NCBI GenBank assembly: GCA_022702545.1
Contig: JAHRBC010000005.1
Span: 3,658,001 to 3,722,000, forward strand
Length of the DNA: 64,000 nt
DNA from: Phycomyces nitens
Taxonomy: Eukaryota; Mucoromycota; Mucoromycetes; Mucorales; Phycomycetaceae
Direction: 5' to 3'
The notes below the pieces were generated by a model, which worked only from the letters and a program-made list of their open reading frames with translations, ran no database searches and had not been told where the DNA came from. Positions 44,338 to 55,490 of this stretch are shown piece by piece (positions within the stretch are counted from its first letter, which is position 1; each line of letters opens with the position of its first letter). A program made the position numbers and the translations under genes.

Positions 44338-45090
44338 TCATGTTTTCTTTTTTTTAGATAAAGCCGTTGAAAAAAATGGACAAAGTCTTTGGTTTTTTCA
44401 CCATAGTTGCAGTGAAAATATCTAGTATGAACCGAGTGTAATATATCAAATTATTGTTATATACTGAATGTAAATATAACGTGCGATACATATTCAATTC
44501 TGATCATAAAATTCATTGAAAATATTTGCAAAACTAATTATTTATTTGTTTGTCGTGGTTTACTGTGACACCGCATATTTTTTGATGCTACACAACATAT
44601 CTTGATAGGCTTTATCTTTGATAAACACTATGGAAAGTCCTAATCTTTAAGGATAAAGCAGCTGTTATTATAGTTGAATAATTTTGCAAGAGATATGCAC
44701 CATCTTAAAATATATTTCTAGTAAAAATACCGAGTAAAATCATTTCATTAGAGGCAAGACATTTTAAAAACATTTAAACTCTCCTGTCTCTGGATAGGAG
44801 ACGACGTTTCTTGATGGAGTATATCATTTTTAGATGTTATGGTGTCTGGACATTGTTGTACAGTTTTATAGCACAATAGACACTTATGGCCCCAAAACAC
44901 ACTGAGGGTATGAGCTATATTTAATTTATCACCTCCATTATAAGTTATCATCCTTTTTTAAAGCATGTAATTTAAAGATATGTTGAAGTCTTTAGGACCA
45001 GATATATTTGTTTGACACCAGACAAGTCACAAGTAAAATGTCCAGTGAAATCAAAACGTCGTGCCCCTAATATTAGCGCTTTGGTGCCTC
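44338..45090. repeat. Dispersed ~0.8-kb repeat R1, copy 1
   Basis: Homologous along its length to about 63010-63850. Shared blocks include ATTCATTGAAAATATTTGC, CTACACAACATATC, TTTTTAGATGTTATGGTGTC and the end AAACGTCGTGCCCC. The terminal motif GGGGCACGACGTT resembles a transposon end. No coding capacity. Confidence 0.8.
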
Positions 45091-46017
45091 TACTTACTCT
45101 CTTCATCAAACCATCTCAGTGTAATAGTGAGTCCTGAGCCGCGATTTTATTTAAATAAAGTTTGTTTTGGCAAATCCCCTCTTTATACCTTTTGGTCGTA
45201 TGAGTGATATTAAATGTTGGTTTTCTGCTAGTTAGTTTGACGGTATCAGTAAAGTGACTCAGCAAAAAAGGTCACGCAATTACGCATTACTCAATGGGCT
45301 ATATCTTGGCTGTCAATCACTTATTTACTCCTTTACGCCCTTGCAACCAAACAAAATCTTTATTATTTACGCACCACATTCAACATATTAGAATCAACTT
45401 TTGAACTGTCTCTTTTTCCTTGTTCGAGACCAGACTTTAAACAAACAAAGTCGCCAAAAAAAAAGTCGATTAATAATACACCTTGAATCGGTAAGAACCC
45501 TAACCCAATATATCTTGTATAAATCTTGCTAACAAGGGTTTAATACAGCTCCATCAAACTGTCAACGGTTTTTTCTTTGGTTTTCACGTTGCCAAAATGT
45601 CAAGAGCACAACTTGCTAAAACAGTGTCAAACGCAAGTTGCTGTTGAGACCTCTTTATTGATTTGGTTACTGTATAGAAAAGAAAGTGAATGAAGCACAC
45701 CTCCATGCTTTATGTGTTGCCTTTTGCCTAACACTATTGCTAATTCATATAGTCCTTGGCTTGGCTTACATTGTGTTGATTTAACGGTATTCCCAATTTC
45801 TTTTCTTGTGGGCAACCAAGCATTCTGGGGATGACTACCTTGAATGATCCCACGACAATTGAGCTGTATGAGACAGCTCAGTCGGCCATTGGAGAATTTG
45901 CAGCATGAGCGCCCGGAAGAGAGAGAACTGACGACACTCGGATTTCTATGTAAATCCATGTCCGATCAGTACGCCAAGGCTATGGAGACGGTCCACACGG
46001 ACCCAAAAAGAAAGCAT
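45091..46017. other. Region with possible retroelement scraps
   Basis: Single-copy AT-rich DNA, then a GC-richer stretch at 45830-46010 opening short frames (MTTLNDPTTIELYETAQSAI). It adjoins the LTR fragment at 46018. I cannot identify it. Confidence 0.35.
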
Positions 46018-46320
46018 TGTGATGATCCAGCCTTATTAATGTATATTTTACATATAGATAAGCTATAAGTACAGATTAGCTGAGAGCTAATAAGGTACGA
46101 TAAAGGAATTATAGAAATGCATCAGAATAATAGTAATATGGATGTTAAGCTCAGAGGCTTACTCCATCTAATATCTTAATGTGGTGAAAGACCCCACGTA
46201 TCAGGAAGTCCAAGGTCTTGTGCAACAGCACATTGAAAGAGTATATAAAGAGCGGCACATTTTGTATCTTAATAAAGACAAGCTTATATACAGTCTCAAA
46301 GTATCTACTTACTGTCTATT
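46018..46320 (+). repeat. Truncated solo LTR of the 15.1-kb element family
   Basis: Reverse-complement match to the LTRs at 15104 and 18196. It starts TGTGATGATCC, has GAGTATATAAAGAG and AATAAAGACAAGC, and stops matching after CTGTCTAT, about 46 bp short of the LTR end. No second LTR is found in the window. Confidence 0.85.
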
Positions 46321-47030
46321 TTCTCTCGATTGTTTTTCCCCCGTGAATTACCACAAGCATAAAAGTATGCTGAAAACGGTCAATTGTTGTGCAATAGACT
46401 GATAAAAAAGTATGATGCTATTGCAGAGGGTAAAAGGTAATACAAAGAATTAATGTCGAGGAGCAATCGTGTTTAACATATTCATTGCTGTTTTTTAAAA
46501 AAAAGAAGTGTCATCTCGATAGAAGAGCCCAACGAAATCGAGGCAACAAAAACTGACCGAGAAATCAACTTGAACAATGACGAGGGACTCCTTCTGGACT
46601 GGGAGTTTACTGCAGAGTTCAAAAAGAGAAAGATCGGGCGCATGAACTAGAAAGCATGTTATGCTATGGGAACCAAGAAAAGGTCGATTCCAAGCTTATA
46701 TTAATGAACAAAGCTTAAAGAATCGATATAATAATACCCATAAAAATAAACATTGATTTCCATTTCATGACATAAAAAAAAGCATATCAATTATCGCATT
46801 CGCTATCGATATTTTCGATATTGTCAAGGTTTTTTTTGCGAGAGAATCATAGTAATTCTGTTAAACTGCAAATAAAATGAAGTACGAATTAGACTTGGGA
46901 TATATAGCATCTTTAATATATATAACAAATGCAAATTGCTGTCATTCGTCTTTATCCAATTATTTTTATAGTCTTTTTTTCTTTTCTTGTCGAGAGATAT
47001 TTCTCAAAGCATTTAGAAGAATGCAAAATA
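46321..47030. other. AT-rich region, no gene seen
   Basis: Several poly(T)/poly(A) tracts and short open frames only. Confidence 0.55.
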
Positions 47031-47039
47031 AAGCCCTTG

Positions 47040-47345
47040 AAATTACTTAAATATAAACTATCGCATGCCTCACTAATCCTAGTCATAAGCGGTCCTTTCG
47101 CGTAACTTTTGTTCTTCACAACGGACCAGAACTGTTTAATTGAATTCAGTTTAGGAGAATACAGAGGAGAGTAGGCATAGCAATATACTTTTATATATCC
47201 GTTGAGCTATAAATAGGAGCATTATCCATAACAAAATAATACCACTTTATTTCTGGATACTTGTTCCTTTCATCAATATATTTTAAAAGGCCTAGATAAT
47301 GTCATGTCTCTTGTGTTTTAATCATCAGTTTAACTATGTTTTTTG
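47040..47345 (-). pseudogene. IS630/Tc1-like DDE transposase fragment
   Basis: On the minus strand: YIDERNKYPEIKWYYFVMDN then APIYSS (second catalytic D in VMDNAPIY), followed after a stop by a YSPKLNSIKQFWSVVKNK motif (third motif; the usual glutamate position reads K). Decayed. Confidence 0.7.
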
Positions 47346-47690
47346 TTTCACTTTTTGATGCGCTTTGGAGCTCTTATAGCATTAATCAACCTAGCTGCAC
47401 AAATTACACCTAGAGTTGATGTTGCATTCGCTTTAGTTGTGGGTATTGTAACTATCACAAGAGTTGTCTTCCTTGACCAAGCCATGCATCTAAAACCAAT
47501 GTGAAAGGCTGGTTCATAAATACATATATTAACGAAAGAGATTATGGCTGTGTTTATCTTGCCCTCCCAGATTCCCTTGGACTAAATCCGATCAATCAAC
47601 TCTGGTCAGCATGCAAGAGTAAATTGAAAAAGAGAAAAGCTTTTACAACAAGAGATGCTAACATCAAGGATCACAAAAGCATGCAATAAT
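47346..47690 (+). pseudogene. IS630/Tc1-like DDE transposase fragment, opposite strand
   Basis: The plus-strand frame 47501-47689 ends LPDSLGLNPINQLWSACKSK LKKRK, the C-terminal motif of an IS630/pogo-like transposase; the usual glutamate after NPI is N. It lies tail-outward from the minus-strand fragment. Confidence 0.6.
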
Positions 47691-48339
47691 ATATGCGCGA
47701 GTAATATGCAAGGCTTTTATAGATACCCTGTTTAAAAATTCCGAGACTGTTTGGAAGGAAAGCCTTGGGGGGGGGGGGTATTATTCATAGTGTACGAAAA
47801 GTTTCTGAAGAAAGGTGTATTAAATTCCATAACAATTACTAATTTCAAAGATATTTACAGCTAGCACATTTTTGTTGGGGGTTTTACAAAACAGATCAAA
47901 GCTCTTGAGGACTAGAGATATGTGTATTATATTCTGCAAGAGCCACTAACCTATGGCAGACTTACTAAGCGTATCAATGGGTTTGACAGAAGCTGTGCTC
48001 CCGGGAATTAAAGGACAGGGCAGATCGAGTTGGAGCCATACAAAAAAAGAAGAAGAGCTTTAAGAGCATGCCTAGCATTGCAACCATTCACAATGATATA
48101 TGTGTATTAGATTAGCCACAATAAACCCCCAGAATATCAAGACCTCTGCACTGTAATTTGCCAAAGGGAGGTTCATGTGTTTTACATGAAAATAATATCA
48201 GTGGTTGGAACGATAGACAGGCTGTACTGGACCAAAGTAGTGATACTTGAGTTTCTAGTGAGCTTCAAGGTATCTATAGTTTGAATCCTTGCAGGAAATA
48301 AATGTTAGCAATTTTGTCCAGGTATTGCAAACCGCTAAA
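47691..48339. other. Region with no recognised gene
   Basis: Contains a G12 homopolymer at about 47767-47778 and AT-rich DNA. Nothing is supported. Confidence 0.5.
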
Positions 48340-48700
48340 CTTAGGGGCACAATGTTTCTCAGGACACGACGTTTTAAGCTGGTACGACGTTGCTTGATGA
48401 GGTCTAGCATTTTTAGATGTCATAGTGTCTGGACATTGTTGTAGAATTTTATATCACAATATACACTTAGACGGTACCAAAACACATTGAAGATGTAAGC
48501 AACATTTTATATATCACTAGCAATATATGTCAAAATTGTTTTTAAAGCATGTCATCCATAGAAAAAATGTTAAAGTCTTAGAGACATATATTTGTTAGAC
48601 ACCAGACAGCAATTAACATTCAAATGTTGGGTGTATATCAAAACCTCGTGCGACATCCAGAAACGTCGTGCCACTAACATTGGCGTTATTCAAGGCCATA
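48340..48700. repeat. Repeat R1, partial copy
   Basis: Matches the right halves of the copies at 44750-45090 and 63450-63850 (TTTTTAGATGTCATAGTGTC, TTTAAAGCATGTCAT, AAACGTCGTGCC). Its ends (TTAGGGGCAC at 48348 and its approximate complement at 48675) are inverted, suggesting a MITE of about 330 bp nested in or derived from the larger repeat. Confidence 0.75.
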
Positions 48701-48824
48701 AAATATTTAATCTATCTCCATACCAACACTCAATCAATACTGGGTGTGCCAAAACATTAGAGTTCTTTTGGCTTGATTTAAACTGAATAAAGACTACCAT
48801 ACAAACGAACACCAAAGCTACTAT

Positions 48825-51800
48825 ATAATCTGAAAAAAATTGTTAGTGGTGCAAATCAGTTTGAATAAGATAGACTTGCCTTATATATGTGGGACTGCTC
48901 CAATAAAACAAAACTTGGATAGTATACAAAATGAAACCAATGTTAGCAATGCAGGCAAGTTTGCTTTGAACACACTTACATTTCTATTCTAGTCAGACAC
49001 ACTCTTAATAGTATTCAAATTTCTATTTCTAATCTACTTTCCACCTACCTTGGAGCCCGCCACCATCCCCGATTCTTCCCAACCGGAACAAAGCTATACT
49101 AAACTGAAGTCCAAGTTAGCAGTGTGTCCTCGATCGCATTCAATTTACTTACCTGCTAATCTACTCGGACGTCTAAATTACGGGACAGGCTACGCTACCA
49201 TATAGAGTGGAGGCATTGTTAGCAGGGCTGTCCAGTTTGATTGGGATAGACTTACCTTTCTACTCTACTCGGACGGCTACTCTAAACGATATCTAAACTA
49301 CAATTTCTAATCTACTTTCCACCTACCTTGGAGCCCACCACCATCCCCGATTCTTCCCAACCGGAACAAAGCTATACTAAACTGAAGTCCAAGTTAGCAG
49401 TGTGTCCTCGATCGCATTCAATTTACTTACCTGCTAATCTACTCGGACGTCTAAACTACGGGACAGGCTACGCTACCATATAGAGTGGAGTCATTGTTAG
49501 CAGTGATGTCAAGTTTGATTGGGATAGATTTACCTACTAATCTACTCGGACAGCTAAACTACTCGGACGGCTATGCTACTATATATAGTGGAGTCATTGT
49601 TAATAGTGCTTGTCAAGTTTGATTGGGATAGACTTACCTTTCTACTCTACTCGGACGGCTACTCTAAACAATATCTAAACTACAATTTCTAATCTACTTT
49701 CCACCTACCTTGGAGCCCACCACCATCCCCGATTCTTCCCAACCGGAACAAAGCTACACTAAACTGAAGTCCAAGTTAGCAGTGTGTCCTCGATCGCATT
49801 CAATTTACTTACCTGCTAATCTACTCGGACATCTAAACTACGGGACAGGCTACGCTACTATATAGAGTGGAGTCATTGTTAACAGGGCTGTCAAGGTTGA
49901 TTGGGATAGATTTACCTACTAATCTACTCGGACAGCTAAACTACGGGACAGGCTACGCTACCATATAGAGTGGAGGCATTGTTAGCAGTGATGTCAAGTT
50001 TGATTGGGATAGACTTACCTGCTAATCTACTCGGACAGCTAAACTACTAGGACGGCTAAACTACGGGACAGGCTACGCTACTATATAGAGTGGAGTCATT
50101 GTTAACAGGGCTGTCAAGTGTGATTGGGATAGACTTACCTTTCTACTCTACTCGGACGGCTACTCTAAACAATATCTAAACTCCATTTTGTAATCTACTT
50201 CCACCTACCTTGGAGCCCACCACCATCCCCGATTCTTCCCAACCGGAACAAAGCTACACTAAACTGAAATCCTAGTTAGCAGTGTGTTCTTGATCGTATT
50301 CAATTTACTTACCTGCTAATCTACTCGGACATCTAAACTACGGGACAGGCTACGCTACTATATAGAGTGGAGTCATTGTTAACAGGGCTGTCAAGGTTGA
50401 TTGGGATAGACTTACCTTTCTACTCTACTCGGACGGCTACTCTAAACGATATCTAAACTACAATTTCTAATCTACTTCCACCTACCTTGGAGCCCACCAC
50501 CATCCCCGATTCTTCCCAACCGGAACAAAGCTACACTAAACTGAAGTCCAAGTTAGCAGTGTGTCCTCGATCGCATTCAATTTACTTACCTGCTAAACTA
50601 CTCGGACGGCTAAACTACGGGACGGTCTATGCTACTATATAGAGTGGAATCATTGTTAGCAGTGCCGTCAAGGTTGATTGGGATAGACTCACCTTTTTAC
50701 TCTACTCGGACGGCTACTCTAAACAATATCTAAACTACATTTTCTAATCTACTTCCACCTACCTTGAAGCCCACCACCATCCCCGATTCTTCCCAACCGG
50801 AACAAAGCTATACTAAACTGAGATCCAAGTTAGCAGTGTGTCTTTGATCGCATTCAATTTACTTACCTGCTAAACTACTCGGACGGCTAAACTACGGGAC
50901 AGGCTACGCTACTATATAGAGTGGAATCATTGTTAGCAGTGCCGTCAAGGTTGATTGGGATAGACTCACCTTTTTACTCTACTCGGACGGCTACTCTAAA
51001 CAATATCTAAACTACAATTTCTAATCTACTTTCCACCTACCTTGGAGCCCACCACCATCCCCGATTCTTCCCAACCGGAACAAAGCTATACTAAACTGAA
51101 GTCCAAGTTAGCAGTGTGTCCTCGATCGCATTCAATTTACTTACCTGCTAATCTACTCGGACGTCTAAACTACGGGACAGGCTACGCTACCATATAGAGT
51201 GGAGTCATTGTTAGCAGTGATGTCAAGTTTGATTGGGATAGATTTACCTACTAATCTACTCGGACAGCTAAACTACTCGGACGGCTATGCTACTATATAG
51301 AGTGGAGTCATTGTTAACAGGGCTGTCCAGTTTGATTGGGATAGACTTACCTTTCTACTCTACTCGGACGGCTACTCTAAACGATATCTAAACTACAATT
51401 TCTAATCTACTTTCCACCTACCTTGGAGCCCACCACCATCCCCGATTCTTCCCAACCGGAACAAAGCTATACTAAACTGAGATCCAAGTTAGCAGTGTGT
51501 CTTTGATCGCATTCAATTTACTTACCTGCTAAACTACTCGGACGGCTAAACTACGGGACAGGCTACGCTACTATATAGAGTGGAATCATTGTTAGCAGTG
51601 CCGTCAAGGTTGATTGGGATAGACTCACCTTTTTACTCTACTCGGACGGCTACTCTAAACAATATCTAAACTACAATTTCTAATCTACTTTCCACCTACC
51701 TTGGAGCCCACCACCATCCCCGATTCTTCCCAACCGGAACAAAGCTATACTAAACTGAAGTCCAAGTTAGCAGTGTGTCCTCGATCGCATTCAATTTACT

Positions 51801-53240
51801 TACCTGCTAATCTACTCGGACGTCTAAACTACGGGACAGGCTACGCTACCATATAGAGTGGAGGCATTGTTAGCAGTGATGTCAAGTTTGATTGGGATAG
51901 ATTTACCTACTAATCTACTCGGACAGCTAAACTACTCGGACGGCTATGCTACTATATAGAGTGGAGTCATTGTTAATAGTGCTTGTCAAGTTTGATTGGG
52001 ATAGACTTACCTTTCTAGTCTACTCGGACGGCTACTCTAAACAATATCTAAACTACATTTTCTAATCTACTTCCACCTACCTTGGAGCCCACCACCATCC
52101 CCAATTCTTCCCAACCGAAACAAAGCTACACTAAACTGAAGTCCAAGTTAGCAGTGTGTCCTCGATCGCATTCAATTTACTTACCTGCTAAACTACTCGG
52201 ACGGCTAAACTACGGGACGGTCTATGCTACTATATAGAGTGGAATCATTGTTAGCAGTGCCGTCAAGGTTGATTGGGATAGACTCACCTTTTTACTCTAC
52301 TCGGACGGCTACTCTAAACAATATCTAAACTACATTTTCTAATCTACTTCCACCTACCTTGAAGCCCACCACCATCCCCGATTCTTCCCAACCGGAACAA
52401 AGCTATACTAAACTGAAGTCCAAGTTAGCAGTGTGTCCTCGATCGCATTCAATTTACTTACCTGCTAATCTACTCGGACAGCTAAACTACTCGGACGGCT
52501 AAACTACGGGACAGGCTACGCTACTATATAGAGTGGGGTCATTGTTAACAGGGCTGTCAAGTGTGATTGGGATAGACTTACCTTTCTACTCTACTCGGAC
52601 GGCTACTCTAAACAATATCTAAACTCCATTTTGTAATCTACTTCCACCTACCTTGGAGCCCACCATCATCCCCGATTCTTCCCAACCGGAACAAAGCTAC
52701 ACTAAACTGAAATCCTAGTTAGCAGTGTGTTCTTGATCGCATTCAATTTACTTACCTGCTAATCTACTCGGACATCTAAACTACGGGACAGGCTACGCTA
52801 CTATATAGAGTGGAGTCATTGTTAACAGGGCTGTCAAGGTTGATTGGGATAGACTTACCTTTCTACTCTACTCGGACGGCTACTCTAAACGATATCTAAA
52901 CTACAATTTCTAATCTACTTCCACCTACCTTGGAGCCCACCACCATCCCCGATTCTTCCCAACCGGAACAAAGCTATACTAAACTGAAATCCTAGTTAGC
53001 AGTGTGTTCTTGATCGCATTCAATTTACTTACCTGCTAATCTACTCGGACGTCTAAACTACGGGACAGGCTACGCTATTATATAGAGTGGAGGCATTGTT
53101 AGCAGTGCTGTCAAGGTTGATTGGGATAGACTTACCTTTCTACTCTACTCGGACGGCTACTCTAAACAATATCTACACTTCAATTTTTAATCTACTTTCC
53201 ACCCACCTTGGAGCCCACCACCATCCCCGTCTTTCCAACC
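48825..53240 (-). repeat. Tandem array of intron-like modules (14 core units, 277/278-bp basic period)
   Basis: The landmark CACCATCCCC (one variant) falls at 49061, 49339, 49721, 50221, 50498, 50775, 51053, 51434, 51712, 52093, 52370, 52664, 52941 and 53219. Intervals are 277-278, 381-382, 500 or 294, meaning a 277/278-bp unit plus zero, one or two extra ~105-bp sub-blocks. Read on the minus strand, each unit has AG|GTAAGTAAATTG...TGCTAAC...CTTCAG (49 nt), AAAG|GTAAGTCTATCCC...TGCTAAC...CTATATAG (58 nt) and a third donor, AAG|GTAGGTGG. A 55-nt block between intron-like segments is open as FSIALFRLGRIGDGGGLQ, but the other blocks contain stops, so no continuous protein results. Diverged units mark the left edge (48830-49020). 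Confidence 0.9.
48830..48879 (-). other. Diverged edge module with GC-AG borders
   Basis: On the minus strand: AAG|GCAAGTCTATC... CACTAAC ...TTTTTTTCAG, 50 nt. It is homologous to the GTAAGTCTATCCC module of the array core, with a GC donor and a better polypyrimidine acceptor. It shows the array extends, decayed, beyond the clean units. Confidence 0.55.
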
Positions 53241-53530
53241 AAAGTGATCAACTGACTAGGACTGGAAATGCCGCTGAAAACTGGCAATGGATCTAAAACT
53301 AAAAAAATAAAACGGCTTAATAGCATCACATTCATACTTAGCTGCAACCCTCCACCAACCCCGTCTTGAACCATCCTGATCGTCTGCCTGGCCTGGACAT
53401 GCGGACGAAGACTGACCGCTAAACCTACAAATGTACACAAGAAAAATATTAGTTTTAACATACATGTATTTTTGTCGATGTCTACCACCATCCTGAAAAC
53501 TTACACCACGTCATCTCTACTGACAGGCTA
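53241..53530 (-). other. Right-edge exon-like segment of the array
   Basis: On the minus strand, GTAAGT near 53502, an ACTAAT branch-like motif and TTTGTAG near 53426 delimit a possible 80-nt intron. The following block encodes QDGVGGGLQ, similar in DNA and protein to the array's GRIGDGGGLQ block. It therefore looks like the diverged first module. A signal-peptide-like MLKLIFFLCTFVG here is mostly intron sequence if splicing occurs as proposed. Confidence 0.45.
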
Positions 53531-53829
53531 ACATCTTGATCCTCAGAAATGAATCGGCTTCTTTATATTGGACGCTTGTCCTCAAAAGTCGCGACCATTT
53601 TATGATGAAATCCGGCGGCTTGAGGAGATGATATTGGTTTTCAGGTTTTGTCACCGGATCACTAGTGGTTGAACAACTGTTCAGCATCTTTAATATATAT
53701 ATATATATATCAAAGAGTCTGAAGTCATATTGATAAACTCTAGCGCTGTGGTATCAATCATTCTGGACTTGCATGTTGGCACCATAACAAGTTGCGGCTG
53801 AAAAACATTTCAGACTCTTCATAGCAGGT

Positions 53830-54235
53830 TTTTTTCCCTGAAAGAGTCAGAAAAGGGTTTCATCAAGGATAGCCGCCGTTGTTGCCTTGGTATGGAAAGA
53901 CTAGCAATTTAAAAAAGGGTCTGTGCCCTTTAGTGGAATTTCACCCGCTAAAGAGTTGCAACTATCTTTCATCAAGCTGACCTTTCCGAAGTCAAGACTG
54001 TCGTGTTTCCATGCTAGGTGCAGGGGAATGGCCATCGAAAACGGTCTTCATCAAGGCTGATAGCTGCTGTCAAAAGTTTACCAACGTCTTATTGATGCCA
54101 GATAACGAGCTATCGAAAAAAGGCTCTGGGGTCTTAAAGTGGACTTTTGCCCATATAAGAGTCAGAACTATCTTTCATCAAGCCCAGCTGTCTGATATCA
54201 AGACTTTGACATACTCATGTTGGAGTCAGTGAGCC
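53830..54235. repeat. Degenerate ~200-bp tandem duplication
   Basis: Segments such as CAACTATCTTTCATCAAGC (about 53959) and GAACTATCTTTCATCAAGC (about 54165) recur about 200 bp apart, with further weaker TTCATCAAGG copies at about 53854 and 54047. It lies between the intron-like array and the small gene at 54277. Confidence 0.6.
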
Positions 54236-54276
54236 ACCGGTATAAAGAGCATTTGGCTTTTTTGCAATGAAGGTTT

Positions 54277-54612
54277 TTATTGAAAAGGAATGGAATCACT
54301 TTTCATCTTGACTTGAAATCTAATGGCATTGGCTTGCCATTCCCATCTTGACATGGCCTTGAAAAATGTTTCAATTTTTTGAAATGCTCCTTGTGGAATG
54401 ACAATAGGTGGATGGCTGTTGAGCACAAAGCGGACCTTCGGAACATGATAAGACCATTTGGGCTTGCTCAGACAGTGGCAGATGTAAAGTGGACCCATGT
54501 ACTTGACTTTCTGATTAATAGGCGCGTGTACAGACAAGATACAAGTAAAAAAAATGTGAATTTTTGTGGCAAAAACACAAGGATACAAAGGTGAAAAACA
54601 TCCATCCATCAT
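54277..54612 (-). CDS. Hypothetical small protein (111 aa, or a spliced form)
   Basis: Not recognised. The C-terminal two thirds read like real protein: VKYMGPLYICHCLSKPKWSY, VRFVLNSHPPIVIPQGAFQK, SRWEWQANAIRFQVKMKS. An AATAAA signal lies directly after the stop. The unspliced start is ATG at 54612. Alternatively, a leader ending GGATCCAG at about 54696 is spliced via GTAAGT to an acceptor TTAATCAG just before KVKYMGPL (intron about 195 nt), with translation from the ATG of MGPLY or upstream. The same leader/donor arrangement is present in the LTR element near 17560. It is the only plausible coding unit beside the array. Confidence 0.4.
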   Translation of the reverse strand: MMDGCFSPLYPCVFATKIHIFFTCILSVHAPINQKVKYMGPLYICHCLSKPKWSYHVPKVRFVLNSHPPIVIPQGAFQKIETFFKAMSRWEWQANAIRFQVKMKSDSIPFQ

Positions 54613-55075
54613 CAATAACGCGTCTTTATGGTTATAAAGGGCGTGTAGTATGAAATGGAAGATGGATGAAGAGGAGATGGAAAGATATTTGTACTTACCT
54701 GGATCCAAATATTGGTTTGCGGCGATGAAATGGAAAGAGAGAGGGAAAGGGAAAAAAACAAATCCTCGCCCCCAGTGCGCTAAGATATAGAAAAAAATTC
54801 ATGTGATGAAGTCATCAAAGTGTGGGAATGTATTGCTCCTCCATATATGGAAGCGCATATTTGTATGTAAATAAGTTTGACTGAACTAATGTTAAGACTA
54901 CTTCTTTTTCAATAGAAACAAGTAAACAAGTAAAGAACTTTTAAATCGTATTGTATCAGTTTGAAAAGTGGTGTTCATCGGTGTAGGAATATCTTTAAAG
55001 ACAGTGGTACTTCTTTGAACGGCGATTAGTTTCTGTACGCTACTCTGAAATGGCCCGTGCGCTTTTTATTCAGGA
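54613..55075 (-). promoter_or_regulatory. Upstream region conserved with the LTR-element passenger
   Basis: Shared with about 17440-17900: ACATCCATCCATCATC, ATTTG..CTTACCT, AGTGTGGGAAT, and ATCTTTAAAGACAGTG followed by ACTTCTTTGAACGGCGATT. Conserved order over about 450 bp suggests a common promoter and first exon. Strand is inferred from the donor direction. Confidence 0.6.
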
Positions 55076-55490
55076 ATAAAATGTCTTCAAAATTACATAA
55101 AGCAAGACGCACAATATTTACGTCAGAGTTATTACTACAATATATATATATATATTTTAGTAAAAGTTATATACAAGCTTTAGAGATTTCATGTCAAATG
55201 GTCTTGACATGCCAATTCAATGCATCTTGTCATTGCCATGATGTGCTAATCAAATGTCGAAATCATAGTCAAAGAACTTTTGTCCTTTTTTGTAGCATCT
55301 TGGCCATGATAACCTTTACAAACATAATAATATTAGCATTGTCATTGAACAACATGTATAGCGGATGACTATAGAATGTCCTAGACAAATATTTATAACT
55401 GATGTTCTTTGTTAATTGAAAGTACAGGTGATATATGATGTTTGATATATATATGCTGCTTTTGTATTATCACAGTGAGATATATGGATG
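55076..55490. other. AT-rich region, no gene supported
   Basis: A 103-codon open frame (55057-55368) has no domain and its composition follows the AT-rich DNA. TA runs lie at 55141-55155. Confidence 0.5.

Noticed and set aside
48825..53240. CRISPR array
   Set aside because: Units are 277-500 bp and repeat along their whole length, with no short repeat/unique spacer alternation and no cas genes, in eukaryotic DNA.
48825..53240. rDNA spacer or centromeric satellite
   Set aside because: No rRNA sequence is adjacent, and the splice-like motifs are not expected of a plain satellite. A centromeric role cannot be judged from sequence.
53192..53491. A 99-residue minus-strand protein with an apparent signal peptide (MLKLIFFLCTFVG)
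   Set aside because: The hydrophobic stretch overlaps a likely intron (GTAAGT, ACTAAT, TTTGTAG) and the downstream part runs through another possible intron, so the secreted-effector reading is probably an artefact. I kept the region only as an array-edge segment.
54613..54708. N-terminal extension (MDPGKYKYLS) of the small protein at 54277
   Set aside because: It begins at a TTG codon and would translate across a consensus GTAAGT donor.
55057..55368. 103-codon ORF with a hydrophobic C-terminus
   Set aside because: Composition follows AT-rich DNA, it has no upstream support, and its start overlaps the region homologous to a non-coding flank at 17.9 kb.
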